A stretch of DNA of 64,000 bases from Marinomonas ostreistagni (GCF_016888445.1 NZ_JAFEKF010000004.1:186001-250000); one strand, 5' to 3'; counted from the first letter of the stretch, positions 34,023 through 43,591 are shown. Notes: generated by a model from the letters alone, not told the origin. Translations and numbers: made by a program.

Positions 34023-36047
34023 ATGGCACAGCCTAGCACCGCCCCCGCCGCTAAACATTGTTTACAGCCCTTGGATCTAGGGTTTACGCAACTAAAAAAC
34101 CGCTTCTTAATGGGCTCTATGCACACAGGTCTTGAAGAATTAGACCAAGATGGGGAACGTCTAGCCGCCTTTTATGCGGAGCGTGCTCGGGGTGGCGTAG
34201 CCTTGATCGTCACCGGTGGCTACAGTCCTAATGCACAAGGTTCGCCTTATCCACTGCCATATCAAGCCCCCAAGCTTGCTGCGCATCAGAAAGTCACTCG
34301 TGCGGTGCATGAGGCTGGTGCTAAGATTTGCCTGCAGATTTTACATACTGGGCGTTATGCATTTCACCCCCATCTCGTGGCGCCATCTGCCATACAGGCG
34401 CCGATCAACCGCTATACCCCCCATGCCTTAAGCGCCAACGAAATCGAGCAGCAAATAGAGGATTTTGTGGCACTAGCACGTTTTGCACAGCAAGCTGGCT
34501 ATGATGGCGTGGAAGTAATGGCTTCAGAAGGCTATCTGATTAACCAATTTCTTTGCCAGCATACCAATCAACGCCAAGATGCTTGGGGCGGCGACTACGC
34601 TGGACGCATGCGTTTGGCGGTGACCATTGTTGAGTGTATTCGTGCGGCTGTGGGAGAGGCTTTCATTATTATCTTTCGCTTGTCGATGCTGGATTTGGTG
34701 GCAGACGGATCGGATGCCCAAGAGATCATTGCTTTAGGCCAAGCGGTTGAGCGTGCGGGCGCCACCATGATCAATACGGGTATTGGTTGGCATGAAGCGC
34801 GTATTCCAACCATCGCTACCTGTGTTCCTAGAGCGGGATTTGCTTGGGTGACGGCGCACTTTAAAGCGGCGTTTACCATTCCGGTGATTGCAACCAACCG
34901 CATTAACACGCCTGAGACCGCAGAACAGATTATCGCTAATGGGCAAGCGGATATGGTGTCTATGGCGCGGCCTTTGTTAGCGGACCCTAATTTTGTTGAG
35001 AAACTTTCAACATCGCAAACTGAGTACATCAACACCTGTATCGCCTGTAATCAGGCCTGCTTAGATCACGTATTTGAAGGCAAAGTAGCCAGTTGTTTGG
35101 TGAACCCAAGGGCGTGTCATGAAACCGAGCTAAACCTGCTTCCTACTGAGCATTGCTTATCCATTGCAGTGATTGGCGCTGGCCCAGCGGGGCTCGCCGC
35201 CGCCGTGACAGCTGCTCAGCGAGGTCATAGGGTAACCCTTTTTGACAGTGCTGCTGAAATTGGTGGTCAATTTAACTTGGCGAAAACCATACCAGGCAAA
35301 CAAGAATTTGCTGAAACGCTACGTTATTTTGAGGCGCAATTGCATGCCTATAACGTCGATGTACGCTTGCAGACTCAGGTATCAGTAGAGCAACTCAATG
35401 GCTCTGCCTTTGAGCACGTTATCATTGCGACAGGTGTGCAACCGCGCATCCCTGATATTGAGGGGATTGAGCACAAGTCGGTGGTTTCGTATCGAGATGT
35501 GATTGCTAAGCGTCTAACACTTGGGCCTCGCATCGCCATTATGGGAGCCGGTGGCATTGGTTTTGATGTAGCTGAGTTTCTATTGGAGCAAGGCAACCGT
35601 TGTTTAAGTGTCGCAGAGTTTGCAGAGCGCTGGGGAATCGATAAAACGTTGACTGCTCGCGGTGGTGTAAAGACGTCTAAGCCAAGCACAAAACCTTCGG
35701 CGTTAGAGATCACCATGTTGCAGCGTAAAACTACCAAGCCAGGGGCGGGATTGGGCAAAACCACCGGCTGGATTCATCGAGCCCAGCTCGCGCATCACGG
35801 CGTAAAGCTATTAGCGGGTTGTCATTATGTACGTATTGATGATCAAGGACTCTGGTACGAGCAAGCAGGCAAAGAGCAGTGCCTAGAAGTCGATCATATT
35901 GTGTTCTGTACGGGGCAAGAGTCAGAGCGTAGTTTGTGCGATGGCTTAAGTAAGCCTTACAGTTTGGTTGGTGGCGCGGATATCGCACAAGAGTTAGATG
36001 CCAAACGTGCCATTAAGCAAGGTACTCAAATCGCTGCACAGTTATGA
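34023..36047 (+). CDS. fadH: 2,4-dienoyl-CoA reductase (NADPH), FadH type
   Basis: 674 aa from the ATG at 34023, which has GGAG six bases upstream and gives the usual FadH length (672 in E. coli). The first ATG at 33990 lacks a ribosome site. The N-terminal Old Yellow Enzyme-like barrel binds FMN (NRFLMGSMHTGLEE, GVEVMASEGYLINQFL). The 4Fe-4S ligands are the four Cys in CIACNQACLDHVFEGKVASC. The FAD/NADPH half has VIGAGPAGLAAA and IMGAGGIGFDVAEFLL. It removes 2,4-double bonds so that unsaturated fatty acids can enter beta-oxidation. Confidence 0.95.
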   Translation: MAQPSTAPAAKHCLQPLDLGFTQLKNRFLMGSMHTGLEELDQDGERLAAFYAERARGGVALIVTGGYSPNAQGSPYPLPYQAPKLAAHQKVTRAVHEAGAKICLQILHTGRYAFHPHLVAPSAIQAPINRYTPHALSANEIEQQIEDFVALARFAQQAGYDGVEVMASEGYLINQFLCQHTNQRQDAWGGDYAGRMRLAVTIVECIRAAVGEAFIIIFRLSMLDLVADGSDAQEIIALGQAVERAGATMINTGIGWHEARIPTIATCVPRAGFAWVTAHFKAAFTIPVIATNRINTPETAEQIIANGQADMVSMARPLLADPNFVEKLSTSQTEYINTCIACNQACLDHVFEGKVASCLVNPRACHETELNLLPTEHCLSIAVIGAGPAGLAAAVTAAQRGHRVTLFDSAAEIGGQFNLAKTIPGKQEFAETLRYFEAQLHAYNVDVRLQTQVSVEQLNGSAFEHVIIATGVQPRIPDIEGIEHKSVVSYRDVIAKRLTLGPRIAIMGAGGIGFDVAEFLLEQGNRCLSVAEFAERWGIDKTLTARGGVKTSKPSTKPSALEITMLQRKTTKPGAGLGKTTGWIHRAQLAHHGVKLLAGCHYVRIDDQGLWYEQAGKEQCLEVDHIVFCTGQESERSLCDGLSKPYSLVGGADIAQELDAKRAIKQGTQIAAQL

Positions 36048-36148
36048 AGCCAGCGGTTTAAATGTACTGCTGAAAGTCGAAAGCCATCGCATATTTGCCT
36101 GACAACAGGTAAGCTTCGCGCCTTTGTATCACTCTATTGAGAACCCTA

Positions 36149-37564
36149 ATGAATTTTGAATCCCTTGGATTAGACGCGCGCATTTTGAAAGCCTTAGCGG
36201 AAAAAGGGTATACAACCCCAAGCCCTATACAGCAGCAGGCCATTCCGGTGGTACTGTCTGGGCAAGATCTGATGGCGGCGGCGCAAACAGGTACGGGTAA
36301 AACGGCGGGCTTTACTTTGCCTATGCTGCAAAATTTATTAGCGGGTCCAAGTGCACGTAACAATCAAGTGAGGGCGTTGGTGCTAACGCCTACGCGCGAG
36401 CTAGCGCAACAAGTGGCGGACAACGTCAGCTTGTACAGCAAGTATTTGCCACTCAAAAGCGCGGTGGTTTATGGTGGCGTCAAAATCAATCCGCAGATGC
36501 TTAAACTGCGCGGTGGAGCGGATGTGTTGGTCGCAACGCCAGGGCGGCTATTGGATTTGTATCAACAAAACGCACTAAAACTCGATCACCTTGAAATTCT
36601 TGTGCTGGATGAAGCCGACCGTATGCTGGATATGGGCTTTATTCATGATCTGAAAAAGATCGTGGCGCTGATGCCGAAGCAGCGTCAAACCTTGTTGTTT
36701 TCCGCGACCTTCTCTGAAGAGATCAAAGCATTGGCAGAACGTTTTGTGCAAGACCCTGCTGAAGTCTCAGTATCACCCGCGAACACTAAAGCAGCGACCA
36801 TCAGTCACCAGGTGTTTGAGGTCGATAAGCCCAATAAAACCAAGCTTTTGATACAACTTATTAAGCAAGAGGGCTGGCGCCAAGTATTAGTGTTTTCTAA
36901 GACTAAACACGGTGCCAACCGTATTGCCCGCACGCTGACCAGTAAAGGCATCGAAGCGGCGGCTATCCATGGTGATAAAAGCCAAAACGCTCGAACTAAA
37001 GCCTTGGCAGACTTCAAATCTGGAGGCGTACAAGTGCTAGTGGCAACGGATATTGCTGCTCGTGGTATCGATATCAGTCAGCTACCTTATGTGGTGAACT
37101 TTGATCTACCTAAAGTGCCGGAAGACTATGTACATCGTATCGGCCGCACTGGGCGCGCAGGGGAGACTGGTCATGCCATTTCGTTTGTCACCGAAGAAGA
37201 CATTAAAGAGCTGTTTGCCATTGAGCGTGTGATCGGTGAGTTAATCGAGCGTCATGTGGATGACACGTTTCCACCGACAGAACGCTTGCAAGCGTCCAAG
37301 CTTGATACGCGTCCGATCAAGCCTAAGAAACCGAAAAAACCTAAGCAACCCAAAGCCGAAGCGACAGCACCTGAGGGCAACAATCGCACGCAAACACCGC
37401 GCTCTGGGAATGCTCAAAAAAATCGTGCGAAACCGAATGGCAACCCTGCCAAGCGCCCAAAAAACAGCACGGAGCAAGCATCACAAAAGGCATCTGGCGA
37501 CCGCCAGCCAGCGTCTAGGGCACCACGTAAACGTACGCGCCCAGACACTCCAAAGTCCGAGTAG
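36149..37564 (+). CDS. rhlE: DEAD-box RNA helicase, RhlE-like
   Basis: 471 aa from the ATG at 36149 ([16 protein letters not shown]). All helicase motifs are present: Q motif at [46 protein letters not shown], and the C-terminal [10 protein letters not shown]. The last 90 residues are a basic low-complexity tail ([19 protein letters not shown]), usual in RhlE, which binds structured RNA or ribosomes. No terminator is visible; the next gene lies 177 bases on. Confidence 0.9.
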   Translation: MNFESLGLDARILKALAEKGYTTPSPIQQQAIPVVLSGQDLMAAAQTGTGKTAGFTLPMLQNLLAGPSARNNQVRALVLTPTRELAQQVADNVSLYSKYLPLKSAVVYGGVKINPQMLKLRGGADVLVATPGRLLDLYQQNALKLDHLEILVLDEADRMLDMGFIHDLKKIVALMPKQRQTLLFSATFSEEIKALAERFVQDPAEVSVSPANTKAATISHQVFEVDKPNKTKLLIQLIKQEGWRQVLVFSKTKHGANRIARTLTSKGIEAAAIHGDKSQNARTKALADFKSGGVQVLVATDIAARGIDISQLPYVVNFDLPKVPEDYVHRIGRTGRAGETGHAISFVTEEDIKELFAIERVIGELIERHVDDTFPPTERLQASKLDTRPIKPKKPKKPKQPKAEATAPEGNNRTQTPRSGNAQKNRAKPNGNPAKRPKNSTEQASQKASGDRQPASRAPRKRTRPDTPKSE

Positions 37565-37612
37565 AGAGTCCATGAGGATGCTTGTTGCAAAAAATGTTCA
37601 GTAAATATGGAA

Positions 37613-37658
37613 ACTTTAGTAACTAAAGTATATTGATCGGTATTTACGACTTTAGTCG
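37613..37658. promoter_or_regulatory. Repeated ACTTTAGT motif upstream of cstA
   Basis: ACTTTAGT occurs at 37613-37620 and 37649-37656, and its complement ACTAAAGT at 37622-37629. The first two make a 7-bp inverted repeat with a three-base centre; the third sits in CGACTTTAGTCG. The cluster lies about 85-130 bases before cstA and is a candidate operator. Confidence 0.55.
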
Positions 37659-37741
37659 AATAGGGGAGCTATTCTTTGCAGGATTAACATTGCGCGCGGT
37701 AACCGTTCCACAATAATAATATCCTGATTAAGAGGCTCCCG

Positions 37742-39406
37742 ATGAATGCAATCATCCTTATGCTCATGGGCTTAGTGGCCATGTTTTTGGGCTATGTGTT
37801 TTACTCAAAATTCATAGCCGAAAAGATATTCAAGCTAGACCCTAATTTCCGCACACCGGCACACGAATTCGAAGATGGTATCGACTTTGTGCCGACCAAC
37901 AAATATGTCCTTTGGGGACACCATTTTACCTCCGTTGCTGGCGCAGCCCCGATTATTGGTCCAGCCATTGCTGTGATCTGGGGCTGGGTGCCAGCGTTTT
38001 TATGGGTTGTGTTTGGTACGATCTTCTTTGCTGGTGTTCACGATGCGGGGGCGATCTGGGCCAGTAACCGTAACAAAGCAAAATCCATCGGTGCCTTGAC
38101 CGAAGATGTGATCGGCAAGCGTGCGCGTAGCTTGTTTATGATCGTGATTTTCTTAGTGCTATTAATGGTTAACGCCGTGTTTGCCACAGCCATCTCAAGC
38201 TTGTTAGTGAAGTTTCCAAGCTCTGTGGTGCCTGTTTGGGGTGCTATCTTTGTGGCTTTGATCATCGGCCAGCTGATCTTCCGCCGTATTATCGGTCTTG
38301 GCATGGTGTCGATTCTGGGTGTCATTGCCTTGTACGCACTGATTTGGGCAGGTCCTGCACTACCCATCGAAATGCCATCGGATATCCTTGGTTTGTCGGA
38401 TAAGGCAAGCTGGATTGTGTTGCTGTTTATCTATGCCGCGATTGCTTCGTTATTGCCGGTATGGATGTTGCTGCAACCACGTGACTACATCAACGGCCTA
38501 CAGTTGTTTATTGGTTTGATCCTAATGTACGCCGCGGTACTGATTTCAGGGCCAGATCTCGTTGCTCCTGCGATCAATATGGACACGCCAGAAGGCACGC
38601 CATCCATGATCCCGCTACTGTTTGTTACCATCGCCTGTGGCGCGATTTCTGGTTTCCACGGCTTAGTGGCTTCGGGTACGACCTCAAAACAAATCGAGAA
38701 AGAAACAGATATTCGCTTTGTTGGTTATTTTGGTGCCATCGGTGAAGGCTCTTTGTCATTAGCAACCATCATTGCCGTGACCGCAGGTTTTGCTACGTTG
38801 GCGGATTGGCAAGCGGTGTACTCATCGTTTGGTCAAGGTGGTGTCGGTGCTTTCGTAAGTGGTGGTGCTAATGTGCTAACCAACGGGATTGGCTTAGATA
38901 ACACCATTGCACAAACCTTACTAACGGTTATGGCGGTGCTGTTTGCCGGCACTACCATGGATACCGGGATTCGCTTGCAGCGTTATATCTTCCAAGAGTG
39001 GGGCGAAATCTACAACTTAAATTGGTTGAAAAAAGCCGCGCCTGCGACGCTACTAGCAGTGGGTAGCTGTATCTTATTGGCATTTGGTGCTGGGGCCGAT
39101 GGTTCGGGTGGTATGTTGATCTGGCCTCTATTTGGTACCACCAACCAGTTGCTCGCCGGTTTGACCTTGATGGTGATTACGGTGATGTTGATTCGCATGA
39201 AGCGTCCATCTTACTTCACTTTGATTCCATTGGTGTTCTTGTTGATCATGACCATTTTGGCGTTGTTGATTCAGCTGAAGGGCTTCTACCATGATCAAAA
39301 CTGGTTCTTGTTTGGCCTTGATGGTGTGATTCTTGTGGCGGCTATCTTGATTGCCCTAGAAGCGGCCAGCACTATGATTCGCGTGCGCAAAGAAAGCGAC
39401 GCTTAG
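37742..39406 (+). CDS. cstA: Carbon starvation protein A (CstA/BtsT family transporter)
   Basis: 554 aa, shorter than E. coli CstA (701) and typical of the short form. About fourteen hydrophobic segments. Family motifs are NKYVLWGHHFTSVAGAAPIIGPAIA, LPVWMLLQPRDYIN, and GFHGLVASGTTSKQ. E. coli members import pyruvate or peptides. AGAGG precedes the start. It is cotranscribed with the cory-CC-star gene (14-base gap) and the ArsA-like ATPase, an arrangement that suggests the three act together. Substrate here is unknown. Confidence 0.93.
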   Translation: MNAIILMLMGLVAMFLGYVFYSKFIAEKIFKLDPNFRTPAHEFEDGIDFVPTNKYVLWGHHFTSVAGAAPIIGPAIAVIWGWVPAFLWVVFGTIFFAGVHDAGAIWASNRNKAKSIGALTEDVIGKRARSLFMIVIFLVLLMVNAVFATAISSLLVKFPSSVVPVWGAIFVALIIGQLIFRRIIGLGMVSILGVIALYALIWAGPALPIEMPSDILGLSDKASWIVLLFIYAAIASLLPVWMLLQPRDYINGLQLFIGLILMYAAVLISGPDLVAPAINMDTPEGTPSMIPLLFVTIACGAISGFHGLVASGTTSKQIEKETDIRFVGYFGAIGEGSLSLATIIAVTAGFATLADWQAVYSSFGQGGVGAFVSGGANVLTNGIGLDNTIAQTLLTVMAVLFAGTTMDTGIRLQRYIFQEWGEIYNLNWLKKAAPATLLAVGSCILLAFGAGADGSGGMLIWPLFGTTNQLLAGLTLMVITVMLIRMKRPSYFTLIPLVFLLIMTILALLIQLKGFYHDQNWFLFGLDGVILVAAILIALEAASTMIRVRKESDA

Positions 39407-39420
39407 CAAAGGAGCCAGTC

Positions 39421-39693
39421 ATGAAAATAGAATCTGTGCGACAGTGGATGGGCAAGGCTAGCCGCTTACTTGAAGAAGCGTATAATGCGCCGTATCGATC
39501 TGCCATCGCACGCGCCAAGCGTGATGAGGATGATCTGTTTATGATGCTGGTGTTTTCTGAGGTGATGGGAGTGCCAAATCCGGCTTCCTATTACACTTTA
39601 GAGCTTCAGCCTTTGATGCTTGAGCGCTTTCATGACTGGCATTTACGCATGGGCATGGAGCACTCTCCATTGGATAACTTTCGCTGCTGTTAG
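39421..39693 (+). CDS. cory-CC-star protein
   Basis: 90 aa, ending in two Cys immediately before the stop (DNFRCC), the feature that names this family. It also has MLVFSEVMGVPNPASYYTLELQP and a helical MERFHDWHLRMGMEHSPL segment. It has a strong AAAGGAG ribosome site 14 bases after cstA and is followed 30 bases later by the ArsA-like ATPase gene. The family is recognised by its C-terminus and by this neighbourhood, and its function is not established. The terminal Cys pair could bind a metal or a thiol ligand shared with the ATPase. Confidence 0.85.
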   Translation: MKIESVRQWMGKASRLLEEAYNAPYRSAIARAKRDEDDLFMMLVFSEVMGVPNPASYYTLELQPLMLERFHDWHLRMGMEHSPLDNFRCC

Positions 39694-39723
39694 GCAGCAC
39701 ACCCAAAATAATAAGAGTGATTT

Positions 39724-40728
39724 ATGTCCCTAATTACGGATAAGCGTTTGATCTTGGTCGGCGGCAAGGGCGGTGTTGGTAAAACCACCGTTGCCTCTTC
39801 TTTGGCGTTATTGGCCTCACGTCGTGGCAAACGCGTATTAGTCGTCTCAACGGACCCAGCACACAGTTTGTCAGATGCCTTCAATTGGCATATTGGCAAC
39901 GAAGGTGCCGTGGTGTGTGCGGGTGTACATGCTCTAGAGATCGACCCAGACCACGAAGTCTCCGCTCATATTGAGCGTGTTACAAAAGACATGAAGCGTT
40001 ATACGCGCCCTGATATGTTTCCTGAGATTGAGCGTCAGATGCGCTTAACGCAGCAATCTCCTGGGGCGCAAGAAGCGGCGCTTTTGGAGCGTATCTGTCA
40101 TTTGATCGAAGATGCCGAATCGCAATATGACTTAGTAATCTTTGATACCGCACCGACGGGTCATACGCTACGCTTGTTGAGCTTGCCAGAAGCGATGGCA
40201 GCGTGGACGCAAGGCATGTTAGGGCAGCAGGCCCGCTCTGAAAAACTTGCTGGTGTACTGGATCATTTAACACCTAAGGCAGGTAAAGATGTGGCCAATC
40301 CTATGGCCGATCCAGCCAAAGCGGCGACCGATGAAATGGACGATCGTAGCAAGCAAATTACCGAGAAGTTGCTCGCGCGTCAGCGTTTGTTTCAGCGCTG
40401 TCGTCGACGTTTTCAAGACGCTGAGCAAACCGCCATCTTGTTTGTGTTAACCCCAGAAAAACTGCCTATTTTAGAGACTCAACGTGCCGTTAAAGCGCTG
40501 AGCGAAGAGTCATTGCCCTTGCATGGTTTGGTGGTGAATCGCGTTTTGCCTGAAGAAGCCGATGGCGAATTCTTACAACAACGTCGCGTACAAGAGCAAA
40601 AATATCTGGCGGATATTGATCAAACTTTTGAGCAGACACAGTTTCGTGTGCCACTCATGCCGACCGATATTCATGGTATCGCGGCGTTACAACAAACCGC
40701 GGTGTTACTAGAAAAGGCTGGCCTTTAA
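39724..40728 (+). CDS. ArsA/Get3-like ATPase
   Basis: 334 aa, a single ArsA half like Get3. The deviant Walker A is GGKGGVGKTT at about 13-22, followed by VVSTDPAHSLSDAF and the switch FDTAPTGHTLRLLSLPEAM. The middle region (KAGKDVANPMADPAK, then charged helices) is where client-binding helices sit in Get3. The residues that bind arsenite in ArsA are not evident, and no arsB, arsC or arsR is nearby. An arsenite pump role is therefore unlikely. A targeting or metallochaperone role for the CstA partner is the more natural inference. Confidence 0.88.
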   Translation: MSLITDKRLILVGGKGGVGKTTVASSLALLASRRGKRVLVVSTDPAHSLSDAFNWHIGNEGAVVCAGVHALEIDPDHEVSAHIERVTKDMKRYTRPDMFPEIERQMRLTQQSPGAQEAALLERICHLIEDAESQYDLVIFDTAPTGHTLRLLSLPEAMAAWTQGMLGQQARSEKLAGVLDHLTPKAGKDVANPMADPAKAATDEMDDRSKQITEKLLARQRLFQRCRRRFQDAEQTAILFVLTPEKLPILETQRAVKALSEESLPLHGLVVNRVLPEEADGEFLQQRRVQEQKYLADIDQTFEQTQFRVPLMPTDIHGIAALQQTAVLLEKAGL

Positions 40729-40751
40729 GCGCTATTACATCGGATAGCTGG

Positions 40752-41240
40752 TTAAGGCATCAATAATGGCTGATTGATTTCAATAAATTGATCAGCCGCT
40801 TTAATCAGACTTGCGGCGGTTAAGCGCTCGACACCATACACCTCTACACGCTTATGATAATGCATGCGCAAGGTCTGCGCTAAGATATCGAAGTCACCAT
40901 CTCCAGTGACCAAAATCACCACGTCTACCTGCTCAGCGTATAACATAGCATCCACAGTGATACCGACATCCCAGTCGCCTTTAGCAGAGCCATCTTGGCG
41001 TTGAATAAAGGGTTTTAACTTCACTTCAAAACCAATCGCACGCAGGATATTTTGGAAGCTTTGCTGTTTTGGATCTTGGCGCTCGATCGCGTAGGCAAGG
41101 GCAACATGAATCTGATAGCGGTGGCTGATATCTGCCCACAATTGGTTGTAATTAAGGTGTTTGGCGAAGGCATCCCGTGTCGTGTAATAGGCATTTTGTA
41201 CGTCGACCAATACCATGGCACGCGGTTGTTCGTTAGACAT
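40752..41240 (-). CDS. NYN domain protein (LabA/DUF88-like, PIN-related nuclease fold)
   Basis: 162 aa. Acidic residues expected in the NYN metal site are visible: VLVDVQNAYY (Asp13), KGDWDVGITVDAML, and VTGDGDFDILAQTL. Similar proteins are thought to cut or process RNA. GGAGTAA precedes the start. It is convergent with the ArsA-like gene and follows the terminator of the OmpV-like gene. Specific target unknown. Confidence 0.88.
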   Translation of the reverse strand: MSNEQPRAMVLVDVQNAYYTTRDAFAKHLNYNQLWADISHRYQIHVALAYAIERQDPKQQSFQNILRAIGFEVKLKPFIQRQDGSAKGDWDVGITVDAMLYAEQVDVVILVTGDGDFDILAQTLRMHYHKRVEVYGVERLTAASLIKAADQFIEINQPLLMP

Positions 41241-41254
41241 TTATTACTCCAATC

Positions 41255-41287
41255 AATAAAAAAACAGGCCCATTAAGGGCCTGTTTA
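41255..41287 (-). terminator. Rho-independent terminator of the MipA/OmpV gene
   Basis: AAACAGGCCC (41262-41271) / GGGCCTGTTT (41277-41286), with a seven-T run on the minus strand. Confidence 0.88.
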
Positions 41288-41328
41288 TGATACCGAAATC
41301 ACACCGCAAAAGGGCGTTTATTCAAACT

Positions 41329-42087
41329 TTAGAATTTATAGAACACTGATAGACGGCTGGCCCAAAAATCCGAGCGTTTGACAATCGTACTGTCGGCGAT
41401 ATCGCTACCTAGATGGTTGTAGCTGAATTGCGCTGAGGTGTGCCAATGATCAGTGATCGGGAATACGTGCGTAAGAGATACTTCGCTGTTGACGCTGGCA
41501 TCCGCACTGTAGGCTTGAATGTTATTACTGTTGCGGCTTGCTTCCACGGCACTGACACCGTAGTAGTAATCCACTAGATCATCTGATTGATAAGCCAGCG
41601 ATGCTGCCGGAATGAATAGGCCATAAGGGGTTTCCATCGCGCGTGAGACTTTTACTTTGGCTTCGTAGCCCTCGTGAGTGTCTGAAATATCCGCGGCGAT
41701 CGAGCTTGTGACATCAAAATGTGTCGCCATATGCTTCCACTGTAATGCGACTTCAGTTGCGTCATCGCGCTCATCAAGACCACGCAAGACATGGTTTTCG
41801 GGCAACTCAAATGGGCTTTGACGGTATTTAAGCAACAGGCTGAATTGATCCAGCGCAGTGCTGTTAAATTGCGTACCAATGCCATCTGGGCTAGCGCTAA
41901 AAGAGCCATACTCTAAGTTGATGTAGGGAAATAGGCTGGTGTTGCTGTGCTCACCTTTGATGTGCTCTTGCTTCCAATGACCGCCTACACCAAGGCTGGT
42001 CGATAACTCAGCGGCGGCACTGTAAGACGCTATTGGTAGTGCGCTCATAAGCAAAGCGTATTTGAATAGAGAAGTAGATGATGACAT
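41329..42087 (-). CDS. MipA/OmpV family outer-membrane protein
   Basis: 252 aa. The signal peptide is cleaved near YSAAAE. The mature part is made of amphipathic beta strands (SLGVGGHWKQEH, LFPYINLEYGSFSAS) and ends in the C-terminal Phe signal for BAM insertion (RLSVFYKF). GVGGHW plus the short strand-rich body is typical of MipA/OmpV proteins. MipA in E. coli binds murein hydrolase complexes, but family members elsewhere are general porin-like proteins. AAGGATT precedes the start; a strong terminator follows. Confidence 0.78.
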   Translation of the reverse strand: MSSSTSLFKYALLMSALPIASYSAAAELSTSLGVGGHWKQEHIKGEHSNTSLFPYINLEYGSFSASPDGIGTQFNSTALDQFSLLLKYRQSPFELPENHVLRGLDERDDATEVALQWKHMATHFDVTSSIAADISDTHEGYEAKVKVSRAMETPYGLFIPAASLAYQSDDLVDYYYGVSAVEASRNSNNIQAYSADASVNSEVSLTHVFPITDHWHTSAQFSYNHLGSDIADSTIVKRSDFWASRLSVFYKF

Positions 42088-42188
42088 GTCTAATCCTTAG
42101 ATGTATGACTGAGAAGTGAATCTATACTAAAAGATAATCGCAATGAAAAAGTGTCAATAAGTCAGTATTTAAAAACGCGACGTTTATA

Positions 42189-42217
42189 CCGAAAAAAGCC
42201 CACAATTGTGGGCTTTA
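42189..42217 (-). terminator. Terminator of the DUF1328 gene
   Basis: AAAGCCCACAA (42195-42205) and TTGTGGGCTTT (42206-42216) form a perfect 22-base palindrome with a T run on the minus strand. Confidence 0.85.
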
Positions 42218-42243
42218 GACGCATTAGCGAAAGCTAAGTTACT

Positions 42244-42417
42244 TCAGAGAGGCTTTTTGCCACGCACCACATGAATGATGACAGATAGCACCATAAGTAC
42301 TAGGAAGACAAAGAATAGAATTTTGGCAATACCCATACTAGCACCAGCAATGCCAGTAAAACCTAGGGCGCCAGCAATCAAGGCCACGATTAAGAATAAA
42401 ACAGTCCAACCCAACAT
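42244..42417 (-). CDS. DUF1328 small membrane protein (YtjA-like)
   Basis: 57 aa from the ATG at 42417, with AAGGAG eight bases upstream; a GTG three codons earlier is also open. The protein is almost entirely two hydrophobic helices ([17 protein letters not shown] and [20 protein letters not shown]) with a basic tail GKKPL, matching DUF1328. Such proteins sit in the inner membrane and are often linked to stress. Function unknown. Own terminator. Confidence 0.85.
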   Translation of the reverse strand: MLGWTVLFLIVALIAGALGFTGIAGASMGIAKILFFVFLVLMVLSVIIHVVRGKKPL

Positions 42418-42560
42418 AATGTACACTCCTTTACTGATTTAATTTGCTTCGACACCTTCAAGATAAAACAAAGGTTGCTTCCTTAGGTGCAGCAAAAGTG
42501 GGATCAATAGGGATATGATGTCTATAGCTGTAAAGAATATGTTGAGCTAGAAATACACCT

Positions 42561-42908
42561 TTAATGGACCTTAAGACGCTCGGCCCATTTACCACTATGA
42601 GTGCGTAAACACGCTTCTTCAGTGTCATAGAGGATTTGTTGGGCAGGTTTAGCCAGTTGAATATTGAGCACTTTAAGATGTTTTTGAAGTGTCAGTTTTA
42701 GCGCTTTTTCGTGCGTGCTATTGTGAAATGCTTGCAAATTAGCATCGGTATCGAACACGCAAATCACTTTTAAGCTTTGCGCAACACGATCAAAATCTAT
42801 TAGATGAGTTAGCCACTTAAAGCCAATATCTAATGCCAATAATTCATCACATACTTGTGTGAGGTGCTCGATTAGTTGTTTCTCTAATTTTTTATCGCTT
42901 TTGCGCAT
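42561..42908 (-). CDS. Conserved protein of unknown function
   Basis: 115 aa with GAGGACT upstream of the start. The sequence is helical at the N-terminus (KKLEKQLIEHLTQVCDELLAL), with strands around LKVICVFDTDANLQAF. No domain is recognised; similar gammaproteobacterial proteins carry unsupported regulator labels. It is not next to any obvious partner: the unknown gene at 43067 is divergent. Confidence 0.6.
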   Translation of the reverse strand: MRKSDKKLEKQLIEHLTQVCDELLALDIGFKWLTHLIDFDRVAQSLKVICVFDTDANLQAFHNSTHEKALKLTLQKHLKVLNIQLAKPAQQILYDTEEACLRTHSGKWAERLKVH

Positions 42909-43066
42909 GCAGTCCTCAATAAAATATCATCTGGTCTATCGTTCCAATATTGGGGTGATATTTTATTGAATGTGTACCAATCATGGAATTGTCATGCTTT
43001 TAATCTTATACTGATTAAATAAATCACAGCAAAGCTTAGTCGTTCAGCGTTGGATAAGGAGTAAAC

Positions 43067-43591
43067 GTGCCTGACAAAGAGCCTAGACAGCCGAGTGAAC
43101 ATGAAAAGATCCAATTGGAGCATGAAGCGGCCAAACTTTTTATGCGCTGGTATGAAGCCAACACGGGCAAACCTATTCGCCATATCTGGCACAATCAACC
43201 TATCCGACCGGACGTTTCTTGCACCTTAGAAGGTGAAAAGCTGGATTTAGAAATAGCGCATTTATATGGCTCTGAAGCCGAAGCAATGGCCATACTTGGG
43301 CGAGATTTAAGCGCCCAAACCCACGCAGAACTACATAACTTAGAGCAAGAAAATCACGACGCTCGTTTGCTCCAAGCGCTCAATCGTATTTTGGCCAACA
43401 AAGCCTTAAAAACCTATCAAAGCGATCGTGTTTGGCTAGTCATACGCAATGCCCACCCGCAATGGACAAAAGAAGACATAAAAAATCTTGTCGGTCACAT
43501 CAGTGTGCCTGAGCAGCATCCGTTTGAGAAAATCTGGATAGTGGGCGATATGAGCGGTCAGTCAGGCATTTTTCGCTTGTACCCTAGTTAA
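43067..43591 (+). CDS. Unknown protein with possible restriction-enzyme-like fold
   Basis: 174 aa from GTG at 43067, which has AAGGAG six bases upstream. The pattern IRPDVSCTLEGEKLDLEIAHL (residues about 45-65) has Asp and Glu spaced as in PD-(D/E)xK nuclease-like folds, but the final Lys is replaced by Ala or His. Later segments (VWLVIRNAHPQW, FEKIWIVGDM) are core strands. It may be an inactive or altered member of that fold. It precedes the chemoreceptor by 82 bases. No function is assigned. Confidence 0.55.
   Translation: MPDKEPRQPSEHEKIQLEHEAAKLFMRWYEANTGKPIRHIWHNQPIRPDVSCTLEGEKLDLEIAHLYGSEAEAMAILGRDLSAQTHAELHNLEQENHDARLLQALNRILANKALKTYQSDRVWLVIRNAHPQWTKEDIKNLVGHISVPEQHPFEKIWIVGDMSGQSGIFRLYPS

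Noticed and set aside
39724..40728. Arsenite efflux ATPase
   Set aside because: No arsB, arsC, arsD or arsR is nearby and the arsenite-binding Cys set is not visible; the cstA context points elsewhere.
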